From Sandaracinaceae bacterium (GTDB lineage Bacteria; Myxococcota_A; Polyangia; Polyangiales; JAFGIB01), in assembly GCA_017881145.1 (NCBI GenBank), contig JADGRG010000073.1, positions 1 to 12,928 of the forward strand: 12,928 bases of DNA, read 5' to 3'. Positions 6,520 to 12,928 of the stretch are shown one piece after another. A program made the translations under genes and the position numbers. Each line of letters begins with the position of its first letter. Position 1 is the first letter of the stretch. The notes under the pieces are model-generated. The model was not told where the DNA came from and did no database searches. It saw only the letters and a list, made by a program, of their open reading frames with translations.

Positions 6520-6595
6520 GAGCCCGCCTCCTCGATAACGTGGAGTTGTACAGCGATGCGACGCCGCTGGCGAGTAGCTGGCAAAGAGCGGCCGG

Positions 6596-7696
6596 CTACG
6601 CGCGAGGAGCCTCGGGCTGCGGTCCCACCGGGCGCTGAGCCTCGGGCAGCACGCTCAGTGGGTCCCCGAGGAAGCCCTGCAGCTCGGCTGAGATGCGACG
6701 TAGGTAGCCCTGCTTGATGTGGAAGGGCATGAAAGCAGCTTTGAAGCCATTCAGGATGATGCGCGCAATGTCGCGCTCGCCGAGGCCCATCTCCTTGTGA
6801 CAGAGCCAGAGCTCTTTCGAGACGGTGGTGTCGGTGATCAGCCGGTTGTCGGTGTTGACCGTCACGCGCACGCCGAGGTCGTGATAGAGCTTGAGCGGAT
6901 GAGTCGCGAGCGAAGCCACGGCGCCGGTCTGCACGTTCGATGACGGACAGCATTCGAGCGCGATGCGGTGGTCGTTCACGTAGTGCAAGAGATCGCCGTC
7001 TTCGCGCAACCTGCAACCGTGACCGATGCGATGCGCGCCGCAGACGTGGATAGCCTGCGAGATCGACTCCGGGCCGAAGGCCTCACCGGCGTGGATGGTG
7101 CAGTTGATGTTGTTGTTGCGGATCAGCTGGAACGCCTCGCGATGATGCTTGGCTGGGTGGTCGTATTCGGCGCCAGCCAAGTCGAAGGCCACCACGCCAC
7201 GATTCTTGTAAGCCACCGCCAGGCGCGCCATCTCCAACGAGGATTCCGGCGAGATATTGCGGATGCCGCAGATGATCACACGCGACTCGATCCCGTGATC
7301 TTTCTCGGCCTCACGCAGACCCGCCAGCACGGCCTCCACCACCGCCACCATGCGTAGGCCACCGCGCGCGTGCAGCATCGGCGCGTAGCGCACCTCCATG
7401 TAGCGCACGTTCTCCTTGGCGGCGTCCTCGGCCAGCTCGTAGGCGCTGCGATAGAGCGAGTCTTCGGTCTGCATGACCGAGAGCGTGATGTCGAAAGCCT
7501 TCAAATACTCGACCAGCGAGCCGGTGTTCTCGCCGCAGTGCATGACTTGGCGCAGACCTTCCGGTGTGTCAGCCGGCAGCTTCACGCCCCGCTGCTCGGC
7601 GAGGTCCAGCATCGTCGGAATGCGGAGTGAGCCGTCCAAGTGCACGTGCAGATCCGCCTTGGGCAACTTCTCGAATACGGTGATCGGCAGCGTCAT
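6596..7696 (-). CDS. add: Adenosine deaminase
   Basis: 366 residues; the TIM-barrel amidohydrolase that converts adenosine to inosine plus ammonia in cytoplasmic purine salvage. Zinc ligands are visible as H17 and H19 in KADLHVHLDGSLR, H202 in TIHAGEAFGPES and D283 in VTVNTDNRLI. The catalytic Glu is E205 (HAGE) and the catalytic His is H226 (RIGHG). CCPSSNVQTGAV (249-260) is also typical. After the zinc Asp the protein has Asn (TDN), whereas mammalian enzymes have TDD; from memory the TDN form is common in actinobacterial-type enzymes, so this is a subgroup trait. The 20-odd residue C-terminal tail is Pro/Ala/Arg-rich. Only a GGGTGA almost touching the ATG is present as a ribosome site. It lies 120 nt after the DHH gene and precedes the lipoprotein gene. 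Related 6-aminohydrolases cannot be excluded, but the match is strong. Confidence 0.93.
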   Translation of the reverse strand: MTLPITVFEKLPKADLHVHLDGSLRIPTMLDLAEQRGVKLPADTPEGLRQVMHCGENTGSLVEYLKAFDITLSVMQTEDSLYRSAYELAEDAAKENVRYMEVRYAPMLHARGGLRMVAVVEAVLAGLREAEKDHGIESRVIICGIRNISPESSLEMARLAVAYKNRGVVAFDLAGAEYDHPAKHHREAFQLIRNNNINCTIHAGEAFGPESISQAIHVCGAHRIGHGCRLREDGDLLHYVNDHRIALECCPSSNVQTGAVASLATHPLKLYHDLGVRVTVNTDNRLITDTTVSKELWLCHKEMGLGERDIARIILNGFKAAFMPFHIKQGYLRRISAELQGFLGDPLSVLPEAQRPVGPQPEAPRA

Positions 7697-7766
7697 TCAC
7701 CCATGGTAGCGCTGCCGCGGCAGAGCTCCAATGCGTGCAGGATGCGGCAGTGACAGGCCTGCATAC

Positions 7767-7802
7767 CCGCGCACGTGGGCCAAGCACTTGGGCCGTGTGC
7801 GG
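7767..7802 (-). terminator. Possible hairpin terminator after the DHH gene
   Basis: CCGCGCACG (7767-7775) pairs with CGTGTGCGG (7794-7802) allowing one G-U, and inside it CCAA/TTGG close a GCAC loop. It lies in the 120-nt gap between the DHH stop and the add start. No T-run follows, so this could be attenuation, a protein site or chance. Confidence 0.3.
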
Positions 7803-7816
7803 ATGTGGGTGTGTGA

Positions 7817-8710
7817 TCATGCCGAAGTGCCGTCCGCGTAGCCGAGCTTGCGCAAGACCTCGTCGAGCTCTTTCGGCTCCACGCTGACCACGGTCGGCAT
7901 GCCCCCGGCGAGGCCCAGACAGCGCAGCAAGTCGACGCCGCTGTCGAAACGCGCCGCGACCGTCAGCGCTTGTTCATCCAACACCACCGAGATGCGCGCG
8001 CGTTCTTGCCCGAGCATGAGCAACACGGTCTTGTCGTAGGGCGCGCTCCGCGGCGGCACGCGCACGAAAGCCACGTCGTTTCTGATCTCGTAGTGATGCG
8101 AAAGCTCGCGCGCACTATCCTCGCGCGCCCGCAGCAACTCTGAAGCGCTCTCGATCGTCTTGTAGACCGCAACGTCCTCACAGCGGTCGACCAAGAACTT
8201 GACGATCAAGCCGCGCAACGCGTCGTCACGCGGACGTGCCCGCAGTGCCCGGTCGATCACGTTGGCGCGCGCGCTGGGCCGACCCATGCGCGTGTCGATC
8301 GCGCGCGCGTCCGCATCGGCACCTTGGTAGGGCTCGATGCCACCCAGGATCCATTTGGCTGCGGAACAGAGCCCATCGAAATCCGTGTGACAACAGATGG
8401 TGTTGACTACGCCGGCCTGGGCAACGCGCTCGACCGTGACCATCTCCGGGCAAGCGCCGTGCTGGGCTTTGGTCCGCAGCACGAAGCGCGGATCGTTCGC
8501 ATACGCCGCATGCATCTCGTGGTCGTGGTGGTCGACCCAAATCGCGAGTCGCTCACCGAGCGCATGGATGAAGGGCTTGGTGGTGGTCTCGAAGCTGGCG
8601 CCGCCTGCGCCCGCCGCAAACGCGATGTCGAGCACGGCCACCCGTCCGTCGAGGTTCTTCGCCTTGGGAAGCTTGCGGGGCGTGCCAAAGACGATCTTCG
8701 GAAAGGCCAT
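7817..8710 (-). CDS. DHH-family phosphoesterase-like protein with inverted motif order
   Basis: 297 residues from the ATG at 8710; a GTG at 8731 would add seven. Metal-binding motifs of the DHH superfamily (RecJ, NrnA, GdpP, exopolyphosphatase) are present: D28 in VAVLDIAF, DHH at 60-62 in IWVDHHDHE, and CHTDFDGLCSAAKW at 107-120, which matches the HxDxDGxxSA motif. In canonical members HxDxDG is motif I at the N-terminus and DHH comes about 60-80 residues later; here DHH comes first. The C-terminal third (VPPRSAPYDKTVLLMLGQER, then LRCLGLAGGMPTVVSVEP) is where the substrate-binding DHHA1-type domain would sit. A metal-dependent phosphodiesterase or nano-RNase-like activity is the natural inference, without evidence for substrate. 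Divergent from the aspartate-repeat gene at 8864. Confidence 0.7.
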   Translation of the reverse strand: MAFPKIVFGTPRKLPKAKNLDGRVAVLDIAFAAGAGGASFETTTKPFIHALGERLAIWVDHHDHEMHAAYANDPRFVLRTKAQHGACPEMVTVERVAQAGVVNTICCHTDFDGLCSAAKWILGGIEPYQGADADARAIDTRMGRPSARANVIDRALRARPRDDALRGLIVKFLVDRCEDVAVYKTIESASELLRAREDSARELSHHYEIRNDVAFVRVPPRSAPYDKTVLLMLGQERARISVVLDEQALTVAARFDSGVDLLRCLGLAGGMPTVVSVEPKELDEVLRKLGYADGTSA

Positions 8711-8863
8711 GGGGCGAGAACATGCGGGCACCGACCCGGGGAAGCAAGCGAAAGCCTCACCCGCTGCACTGCGAGGCGGCGCTCCGCAGAGCGCGCAGAG
8801 CGAGCGATGATCAGCTCCATCCGCGCAAGTCTCGGTGTAGCATCGCGCAACTCATCTCTGCCC

Positions 8864-10285
8864 ATGCGAGCTCGGCACTTCGTCCTCAGCGCTTCTCTCG
8901 TCCTTGGCTTCGTGGCCAGCGCGTATGCCGTGCTGCTGTGGCAGAACCTCTTGCCAGATCCGTGGCGTCCCGCGCAGGACTGTCCGCCCCCGCCAAGACC
9001 TGCGGCCAGCGAGATGTGCGCGCACGCACCGGAGCCGAAAGCCAAGCCGGACACCAAGACGCCGGAGGCGAGCTCGGTTGCGCCCACGAAGGCTGAGCGC
9101 GTGCCGGAGCAGACCGTCGTGCCGGTGCACCGCTACGCTCTCTGCGAGATGGCACACGGCCAGCCAGTGCTGAGCCTGCTGCGCCTCCAAAAGACCGAGG
9201 CGCAGTTGGTGGCCCTGCATTGCGGAGCCAGCGTCGAGATCATCGCGCTCGACTCTACGGATGGCGCATCCGTCACACCGCGTCGCATCGCACACCTCAG
9301 AGCGCAGCCGCCAACCCCGGAGCTGCACGCAGGGCCCGGACCCGTGCTTGCTTTTGACCTGAGCGGCGACGAACGCATCGACCTGGTCGTGCCCTTCCTG
9401 TGGTCCGATGCCACCTTCGCGCCACGTGGTGGCGCGCTCTACGAATTCGTGCGCGAGCCCAGCCTGGGACTTGGTGCGCCACTGCTCCTTGGATCCGTCG
9501 CTGCCGGGGCACTGGCTTCGGGGCGCTTCGATGTGGCGAAGGGCGAAGACCTCGCGCTCCTGCATTTCGAGGATGCCCGTGTCGAACGGCCGAGCGAGCT
9601 GATCGTAGTGCGCGGCGGCCCCGCGCCGGTCAAGGTGAGCGCTGCGCACGCCGCCATCGGCGGCCATGACTTGTGCGCGGTCGACCTCGACCTGGATGGA
9701 CGAGACGAGCTGATCGTGCTGGGAAAAGCGCCGAGAGCGGAAATCGTCTATCTCGGCGACGACGGCCAAGTGCGCGAGCGCAAGGCACTCGAAATGGGCG
9801 ACGCGCGCGAGGTCAGCGCCACCGACGTGGACGGCGACGGACACGCTGACGCGGTGCTGGTCGGCGATGACGTCCGGGTCGTCATCGCCGCCAAAGACAA
9901 TCCCCTGGCCGTGCAAGCGCTCGGCCTTGGAGCAGGCCTGACCCACGTGCGCGGGTTCGACATCAACACAGACGGGAAGCTCGACTTCGTCGCGCAGAGC
10001 ACAGAGAGCGCCGTGGCCCTGGTGCAAACCACCCAATCCCACTTCGAGCGCCGTCTGCTCGTCGATTTCGCAGGCACCAGCATCGTGCCGATCGAGCTCG
10101 CAGCTCTGCACCTCGGCGCAGAGGCACACGTCGCTCTCTTGGTGCTCACTCGCTCTCGAGCGCAGCCCTCGCACTTCGAGCTTTCGCTGCTGCCGATTGT
10201 GTCTGGCGAAAACGCGCTCGCCTGGGATCCAGAGCCGACGGCGCTCAGTGACGCCCCGCTCAGCCTCACGCTCACGGCGCCATGA
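8864..10285 (+). CDS. Membrane-anchored protein with FG-GAP/VCBS-like aspartate repeats
   Basis: 473 residues. Residues 6-26 form an uncleaved signal anchor or signal peptide (FVLSASLVLGFVASAYAVLL) and about 32-85 a Pro/Ala/Lys/Glu linker, so the bulk is outside the cytoplasm. At least four Asp-rich loops of the FG-GAP/VCBS beta-propeller type are visible: FDLSGDERIDLVV (D165), VDLDLDGRDELIVLG (D274), TDVDGDGHADAVLVG (D321) and FDINTDGKLDFVA (D366). DxDxDG loops of this kind bind calcium and occur in integrin alpha chains and many surface proteins of myxobacteria and planctomycetes. Cysteines at about 42, 50, 93, 114 and 272 could form disulfides. The ATG at 8864 is preferred because the hydrophobic segment follows at once; an ATG at 8807 would add 19 residues. 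Neither has a good Shine-Dalgarno. The much longer upstream frame runs antisense through the DHH gene and is discarded. Role unknown. Confidence 0.75.
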   Translation: MRARHFVLSASLVLGFVASAYAVLLWQNLLPDPWRPAQDCPPPPRPAASEMCAHAPEPKAKPDTKTPEASSVAPTKAERVPEQTVVPVHRYALCEMAHGQPVLSLLRLQKTEAQLVALHCGASVEIIALDSTDGASVTPRRIAHLRAQPPTPELHAGPGPVLAFDLSGDERIDLVVPFLWSDATFAPRGGALYEFVREPSLGLGAPLLLGSVAAGALASGRFDVAKGEDLALLHFEDARVERPSELIVVRGGPAPVKVSAAHAAIGGHDLCAVDLDLDGRDELIVLGKAPRAEIVYLGDDGQVRERKALEMGDAREVSATDVDGDGHADAVLVGDDVRVVIAAKDNPLAVQALGLGAGLTHVRGFDINTDGKLDFVAQSTESAVALVQTTQSHFERRLLVDFAGTSIVPIELAALHLGAEAHVALLVLTRSRAQPSHFELSLLPIVSGENALAWDPEPTALSDAPLSLTLTAP

Positions 10286-10490
10286 GCGTCACCGCGGATC
10301 TTTCCCCAGGCTGCGCGTGCATCGTCGCTGCGCCTGCACACCTGACCAGCGTTGAACGCGCGGAGTCCCAGTTCCACCACGAGGTTAGCTCGTTGCAACG
10401 CTCCTCCAATTGTGTATGGTTGTCATGACTTGGTGGGGAAACACGGCGGGGAATCTTAGAGGGGGATCGCCCCCGGGTGGAGGGCTTAGG
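10286..10490 (+). promoter_or_regulatory. Intergenic leader region before the PAS kinase
   Basis: This 205-nt gap holds a candidate promoter, TTGCAA (10393-10398), 16 nt, TATGGT (10415-10420), giving a leader of about 64 nt. The leader contains a GC hairpin, GGGGG-ATCG-CCCCC at 10461-10474, then the Shine-Dalgarno GGAGGG at 10479-10484, 6 nt before the GTG start at 10491. The first 100 nt hold only a doubtful 48-codon ORF. Confidence 0.5.
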
Positions 10491-11660
10491 GTGAAACGAG
10501 CGGCTTTGCACGCGCCGAGGGATCGGCTCACGACCGGCGTTCGAGAGCGGGCTGGCGCGGCTGATGTCGCAGCCAATCTTGCCAGCACCGGTGCACACGT
10601 CGTTGCGCTGGAGGCTGTTTCGGAGGCCGTGCTGATCGTCGACCGCAGTGGCGTCGTCGTCTTTGCAAACCCCGCTGCGACCGCACTGACGGGGCATCGC
10701 CCGAAACACCTAATCGGACGACACGTGTGGAGCGTGCTCACGCCCCAGGTCGCACCTGCCCTGTGGCCCATGATGCGGTCGCTGGGCATGCAACGTGCTT
10801 ATCGCGGGCGTGTGGATGCGGTGCACGCTTCCGGCAATGCATTGCCACTCGAAGTGAGTGTGACGGCGGTGCCGGATGCCGACGGGCACTTGCAGCATTT
10901 CTGCTTGGTCGCCCGACCCGTGGCAGAGCCACTGGCCGACACGAGCGCGGGCCCTGTCGAAGCGCTCGGCCGCGTAGCCGCGGAGTTGGCGCACGACTTC
11001 AACAACCAGATCGCCGTGGTGCTCAACTACACGTTCATCCTGCAGCGGCAGCTGCCGCCAGCCAGTCCGCTGCGCGAGCACGTCGAGCAGCTTCAGGCTT
11101 CCGCATGGCGCGCGTCACGTGTCGCTCAGGACATGATCGCGTTTGGCGGACCTCGGATGCCAGAACCGGACGCAGTCGACCTCAACGTCGTCGTCGCCAA
11201 CCTGGGCCCCCTGCTCGCACATGCTCTGCAGGACGCAGCCACCTTCGAGTTCCGGCCGGCCGCGGGGCTTCGGCTTACGCGCGCGCGCTTGCCGCAGCTC
11301 GAGTGGTTGATCATCGAGCTGGCTTTGCATGCACGCGTCTGGTTGGGCGGCGTGAGCCAGGTGAGCTTCGTGAGCTGGAACGCCGAGGGAAAGCCTTCGC
11401 AGACGGATCCCGGTGGCGGCACCGATGCCGCTCTGACTGACTATGTGGGGTTCACTCTGCGCGCACTGCCGCATGTGCAGTCGGACGCCGTCGTTCCGCT
11501 GCTGCCGTTACGCGCGTCGCTATCGAGCGAGCACTTCCCTGCGGAAGCCTCGGCCATGCCGGGCGCAGAGATCACGGTGAGCCGAGCCCGCGGCAAGCTC
11601 ACGACGACGCGTGAACCAGACGGCTCTATCCGTTACGACCTCTGGTTGCCTGCAGTCTAG
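10491..11660 (+). CDS. Soluble PAS-domain sensor histidine kinase with degenerate ATP-binding half
   Basis: 389 residues from the GTG chosen for its ideal ribosome site; a TTG at 10410 would add 27 Gly/Arg-rich residues. No transmembrane helix. Residues about 38-150 are a PAS domain (EAVSEAVLIVDRSGVVVFAN, then GRHVWSVLTP). Residues about 155-220 are the dimerisation/phosphoacceptor helix pair: VAAELAHDFNNQIAVVLNY matches the AHDFNN class H-box with H168 as phosphoacceptor. The remainder (about 225-389) occupies the place of the HATPase_c domain. It keeps only an N-box-like helix (WLIIELALHAR) and the final strand (SIRYDLWLPAV); the DxGxG and GxGxG nucleotide-binding boxes are missing. It may therefore be a phosphotransfer or regulatory partner of another kinase. 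No response regulator is adjacent. It converges on lolA across a repeat element. Confidence 0.78.
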   Translation: MKRAALHAPRDRLTTGVRERAGAADVAANLASTGAHVVALEAVSEAVLIVDRSGVVVFANPAATALTGHRPKHLIGRHVWSVLTPQVAPALWPMMRSLGMQRAYRGRVDAVHASGNALPLEVSVTAVPDADGHLQHFCLVARPVAEPLADTSAGPVEALGRVAAELAHDFNNQIAVVLNYTFILQRQLPPASPLREHVEQLQASAWRASRVAQDMIAFGGPRMPEPDAVDLNVVVANLGPLLAHALQDAATFEFRPAAGLRLTRARLPQLEWLIIELALHARVWLGGVSQVSFVSWNAEGKPSQTDPGGGTDAALTDYVGFTLRALPHVQSDAVVPLLPLRASLSSEHFPAEASAMPGAEITVSRARGKLTTTREPDGSIRYDLWLPAV

Positions 11661-11685
11661 CGCTGCGCGCAACCAGACCAACGAA

Positions 11686-11815
11686 CTCAAGAGCTGTCCA
11701 GAAATCGGCGCAGAGCGAGCGCGCCCGCAGAAAAAACCGCAGGAATACTCGTGTATTTCGAGGATTTTTTGGCAGGACGAAAGCCGCTATGAGCCCTTTC
11801 TGGACAGCTCTTCAG
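11686..11815. mobile_element. MITE-like repeat, copy 1 (130 bp)
   Basis: Bounded by CTCAAGAGCTGTCCAGAAA and its inverted partner (CTGAAGAGCTGTCCAGAAA read on the minus strand), a 19-bp terminal inverted repeat with one mismatch; the inner 16 bp are perfect. The centre has A6...T6 flanking a GAATAC-TCGT-GTATTtC hairpin, so the whole element is an imperfect palindrome. It lies 25 nt after the kinase stop and 46 nt before the lolA stop, between convergent genes, where it could also act as a bidirectional terminator. It contains no coding capacity. A second copy lies at 12637-12765 in the same orientation. No obvious target-site duplication. Confidence 0.8.
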
Positions 11816-11861
11816 CTCGAAGCATTGGCATTCGAAGCACCGGCAAGCCAAACGGCCTCAC

Positions 11862-12587
11862 CTACAAGTGCACGCGCCGTGTGTCTGCCGGCGGCTTCCA
11901 GGTGAACGTGGTCTCGGGCACCGCTGAGTTGAACTTGAACTCGCTGAAGTCGAAGCGGTTGCGATTGCCGGTCGCGTCGATGATGAGCAACCGACGCACC
12001 AACCCCCGACGAGCGGCGGCGGTCTCCACGTAGAAGATCAAACGATCGAAGTGCGGGTTGGGCTTGCGTGGATGAAGCTCGAGCACCTGACCGGTGGGAT
12101 AGCCCTCGGCTGCGGAGTCGAGCAGACGAAAAGTGAAGTCATCGACCAGGCGACCGGTGCCCATCAGGAACGCCATGGCTTGAGGCAGCTCTGCGTCGCT
12201 GAAGTTCTGCTCCAACACCTGGCCCTTCTCGCCCACCTCACCTGGCTCGTAGACCAGAAGCTTGCCAGACGCCGCGATGATCACCTTGCCGTTGGGCAGA
12301 TCGTAGTCCCAGCGCATCTTCCCGGGCTTCTTGAACACGACGTGACCCTTGCTGCGGTCTTTGCGGTCGTAGAGCTTGTTGACGTAGGTCTGGAAGAAGC
12401 TCGCTGATACGTCCTTGGTTTGGTCGTAGAAGGCTTGCACGACAGCAGCCACTTGCCGCGCGGGATCCTCCGGGAGCGCTTTCTGTGGTTCCGCAAACGC
12501 CGCAGAAACGAGGCTGCATGCGACGACCAAGAGTGCCGCGGCGAGGACGCTACCTAACCTGCCTGCGAAGTGGGTGAACGGAGCCAA
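11862..12587 (-). CDS. lolA: Outer-membrane lipoprotein carrier protein LolA
   Basis: 241 residues; the periplasmic chaperone that takes lipoproteins from LolCDE to the outer membrane. The start is a TTG at 12587 with GGAGG (12597-12593) 5 nt upstream, giving a signal peptide cleaved after SAAFA (residue 32). The longer TTG start at 12641 would begin inside the repeat element and lacks a ribosome site. LolA wording is clear: VVQAFYDQTKDVSASFFQTY, then GHVVFKKPGKMRWDYDLPNG, KLLVYEPGE, and LPQAMAFLMGTGRLVDDFTF, then RNRFDFSEFKFNSAVPETTFTWKPP at the C-terminus. One oddity is C24 in LVVAC, a weak lipobox; if used, the protein would be a LolA-fold lipoprotein rather than a soluble carrier. It is flanked on both sides by directly repeated elements and stands alone as a transcription unit here. 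Confidence 0.88.
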   Translation of the reverse strand: MAPFTHFAGRLGSVLAAALLVVACSLVSAAFAEPQKALPEDPARQVAAVVQAFYDQTKDVSASFFQTYVNKLYDRKDRSKGHVVFKKPGKMRWDYDLPNGKVIIAASGKLLVYEPGEVGEKGQVLEQNFSDAELPQAMAFLMGTGRLVDDFTFRLLDSAAEGYPTGQVLELHPRKPNPHFDRLIFYVETAAARRGLVRRLLIIDATGNRNRFDFSEFKFNSAVPETTFTWKPPADTRRVHL

Positions 12588-12636
12588 AGCAGCCTCCTGT
12601 ATTCGCGCTGCGCGATGCCGCAGAGCCAGACGAAAT

Positions 12637-12765
12637 CTCAAGAGCTGTCCAGAAATCGGCGCAGAGCGAGCGCGCCCGCAGAAAAAACCGTAGGAATACT
12701 CGTGTATTTCGAGGATTTTTTCGAGGACGTAAGCCGCTATGAGCCATTTCTGGACAGCTCTTCAG
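12637..12765. mobile_element. MITE-like repeat, copy 2 (129 bp)
   Basis: Same element and orientation as copy 1, with only about four substitutions and one 1-nt length change by eye. Here the inner inverted repeat extends to 17 bp (AAGAGCTGTCCAGAAAT) and is perfect. Its left end is 40 nt upstream of the lolA Shine-Dalgarno, so it lies where the lolA promoter would be expected. A GCGCTGCGCG word occurs a short distance outside the left end of both copies (11660-11669 and 12605-12614), which may mean that the duplicated unit is longer and has decayed. Confidence 0.8.
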
Positions 12766-12773
12766 TGATTGCC

Positions 12774-12830
12774 AATGGTCTGCCCGTATAGACCATTCAG
12801 TGCGGCCATGCACGCCAGCTTGGCACTGAA
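12774..12830. repeat. Two adjacent perfect 8-bp inverted repeats
   Basis: AATGGTCT (12774-12781) and AGACCATT (12790-12797) are perfect inverted partners with an 8-nt spacer. TTCAGTGC (12796-12803) and GCACTGAA (12823-12830) form a second pair with a 19-nt spacer, and the two share two bases. TTCAGTG also occurs at the end of the nearby repeat (12761-12767). They could be operator half-sites, a terminator or a transposition scar. Confidence 0.45.
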
Positions 12831-12928
12831 ACGCCGCAGCGCGCCGCGACACCAACGCCTGGAGTGCGAGCGGCGTGGTTCAGGGGACGCGAGCATACGG
12901 CGATGCATTGCGCGGAGTGAGCTCCGCA
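12831..12928. other. Window end, no supported gene
   Basis: Open frames reach the window edge on both strands, for example an ATG at 12808 (plus), or a minus frame ending in LACMAALNGLYGQTIGNH with its stop in the copy 2 repeat end. None has a ribosome site or recognisable domain, and about 100 bases is too little to decide. Confidence 0.3.

Noticed and set aside
7705..7714. TGCCGCGGCA palindrome upstream of add
   Set aside because: A 10-bp GC-rich self-complementary word is common by chance in this genome, with no second half-site.
8324..8863. N-terminal extension of the aspartate-repeat ORF
   Set aside because: It is antisense to the DHH gene; the signal anchor begins at 8864, so translation from upstream would bury it.
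8852..10174. 440-codon minus-strand ORF antisense to the aspartate-repeat gene
   Set aside because: His/Arg/Gln-rich composition with no domain; the plus-strand frame has an export signal and Asp-repeat motifs. A shadow of high GC codon bias.
10282..10428. 48-codon ORF starting in the ATGA overlap with the aspartate-repeat stop
   Set aside because: Coupling-like start, but no recognisable features, weaker codon bias, and it runs through the likely kinase promoter.
10430..10490. Resemblance of the kinase leader to a c-di-GMP (GEMM) riboswitch because of a GGGGAAACACGGC-like word
   Set aside because: The conserved second half and stem layout of GEMM RNAs are not present and the leader is too short.
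11817..11839. TCGAAGCA direct repeat between copy 1 and lolA
   Set aside because: Two 8-nt matches in 23 nt; too short to separate from chance.
12550..12855. 101-codon minus-strand ORF across repeat copy 2
   Set aside because: It reads through the non-coding repeat into the lolA signal region in another frame.

Overview
This is a GC-rich, tightly packed chromosomal window of 12,928 bases from a Gram-negative bacterium. It contains a LolA-type lipoprotein carrier, a predicted lipoprotein, a System I-like CcmC/CcmD pair, and several proteins with export signals. The mix of a PilZ protein with a degenerate binding motif, an ArsA-like ATPase, a membrane-anchored protein with aspartate-rich FG-GAP/VCBS-type repeats and an atypical soluble PAS-kinase suggests a myxobacterium or related former deltaproteobacterium. 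That assignment rests on gene content only; no rRNA or tRNA is present.

Layout. (1) 2-997: the 3' end of an Mrp/ApbC-type P-loop ATPase converges on a PilZ-domain protein. (2) 1252-2562: rarA, divergent from the PilZ gene and almost touching (3 nt) the end of the next, leftward operon. (3) 4752-2566, minus strand: an apparent operon ccmC - ccmD-like - unnamed 42-residue membrane microprotein - secreted protein with a HipA/Fam20C-like kinase fold. (4) 5046-5990: an ArsA/Get3-like ATPase whose end overlaps by 17 nt the end of a small lipoprotein gene. (5) 8710-5974, minus strand: a DHH-type phosphoesterase, adenosine deaminase and the lipoprotein. (6) 8864-11660: an aspartate-repeat surface or periplasmic protein, then a soluble PAS/DHp sensor kinase whose ATP-binding half is degenerate. 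(7) 11686-12765: lolA bracketed by two directly repeated, nearly identical ~130-bp elements with 19-bp terminal inverted repeats, resembling a miniature inverted-repeat transposable element (MITE). (8) 12766-12928: two adjacent perfect inverted repeats and no gene that I can support.

Most of the content is housekeeping: Fe-S/P-loop ATPase, replication-fork maintenance, haem delivery to cytochrome c, purine salvage and lipoprotein trafficking. The most unusual items are the repeat pair around lolA, the exported kinase-fold protein and microprotein in the cytochrome c operon, and a DHH protein in which the DHH triad precedes the HxDxDG motif, the reverse of the usual order. No CRISPR array, phage genes, toxin-antitoxin pair or transposase was seen.
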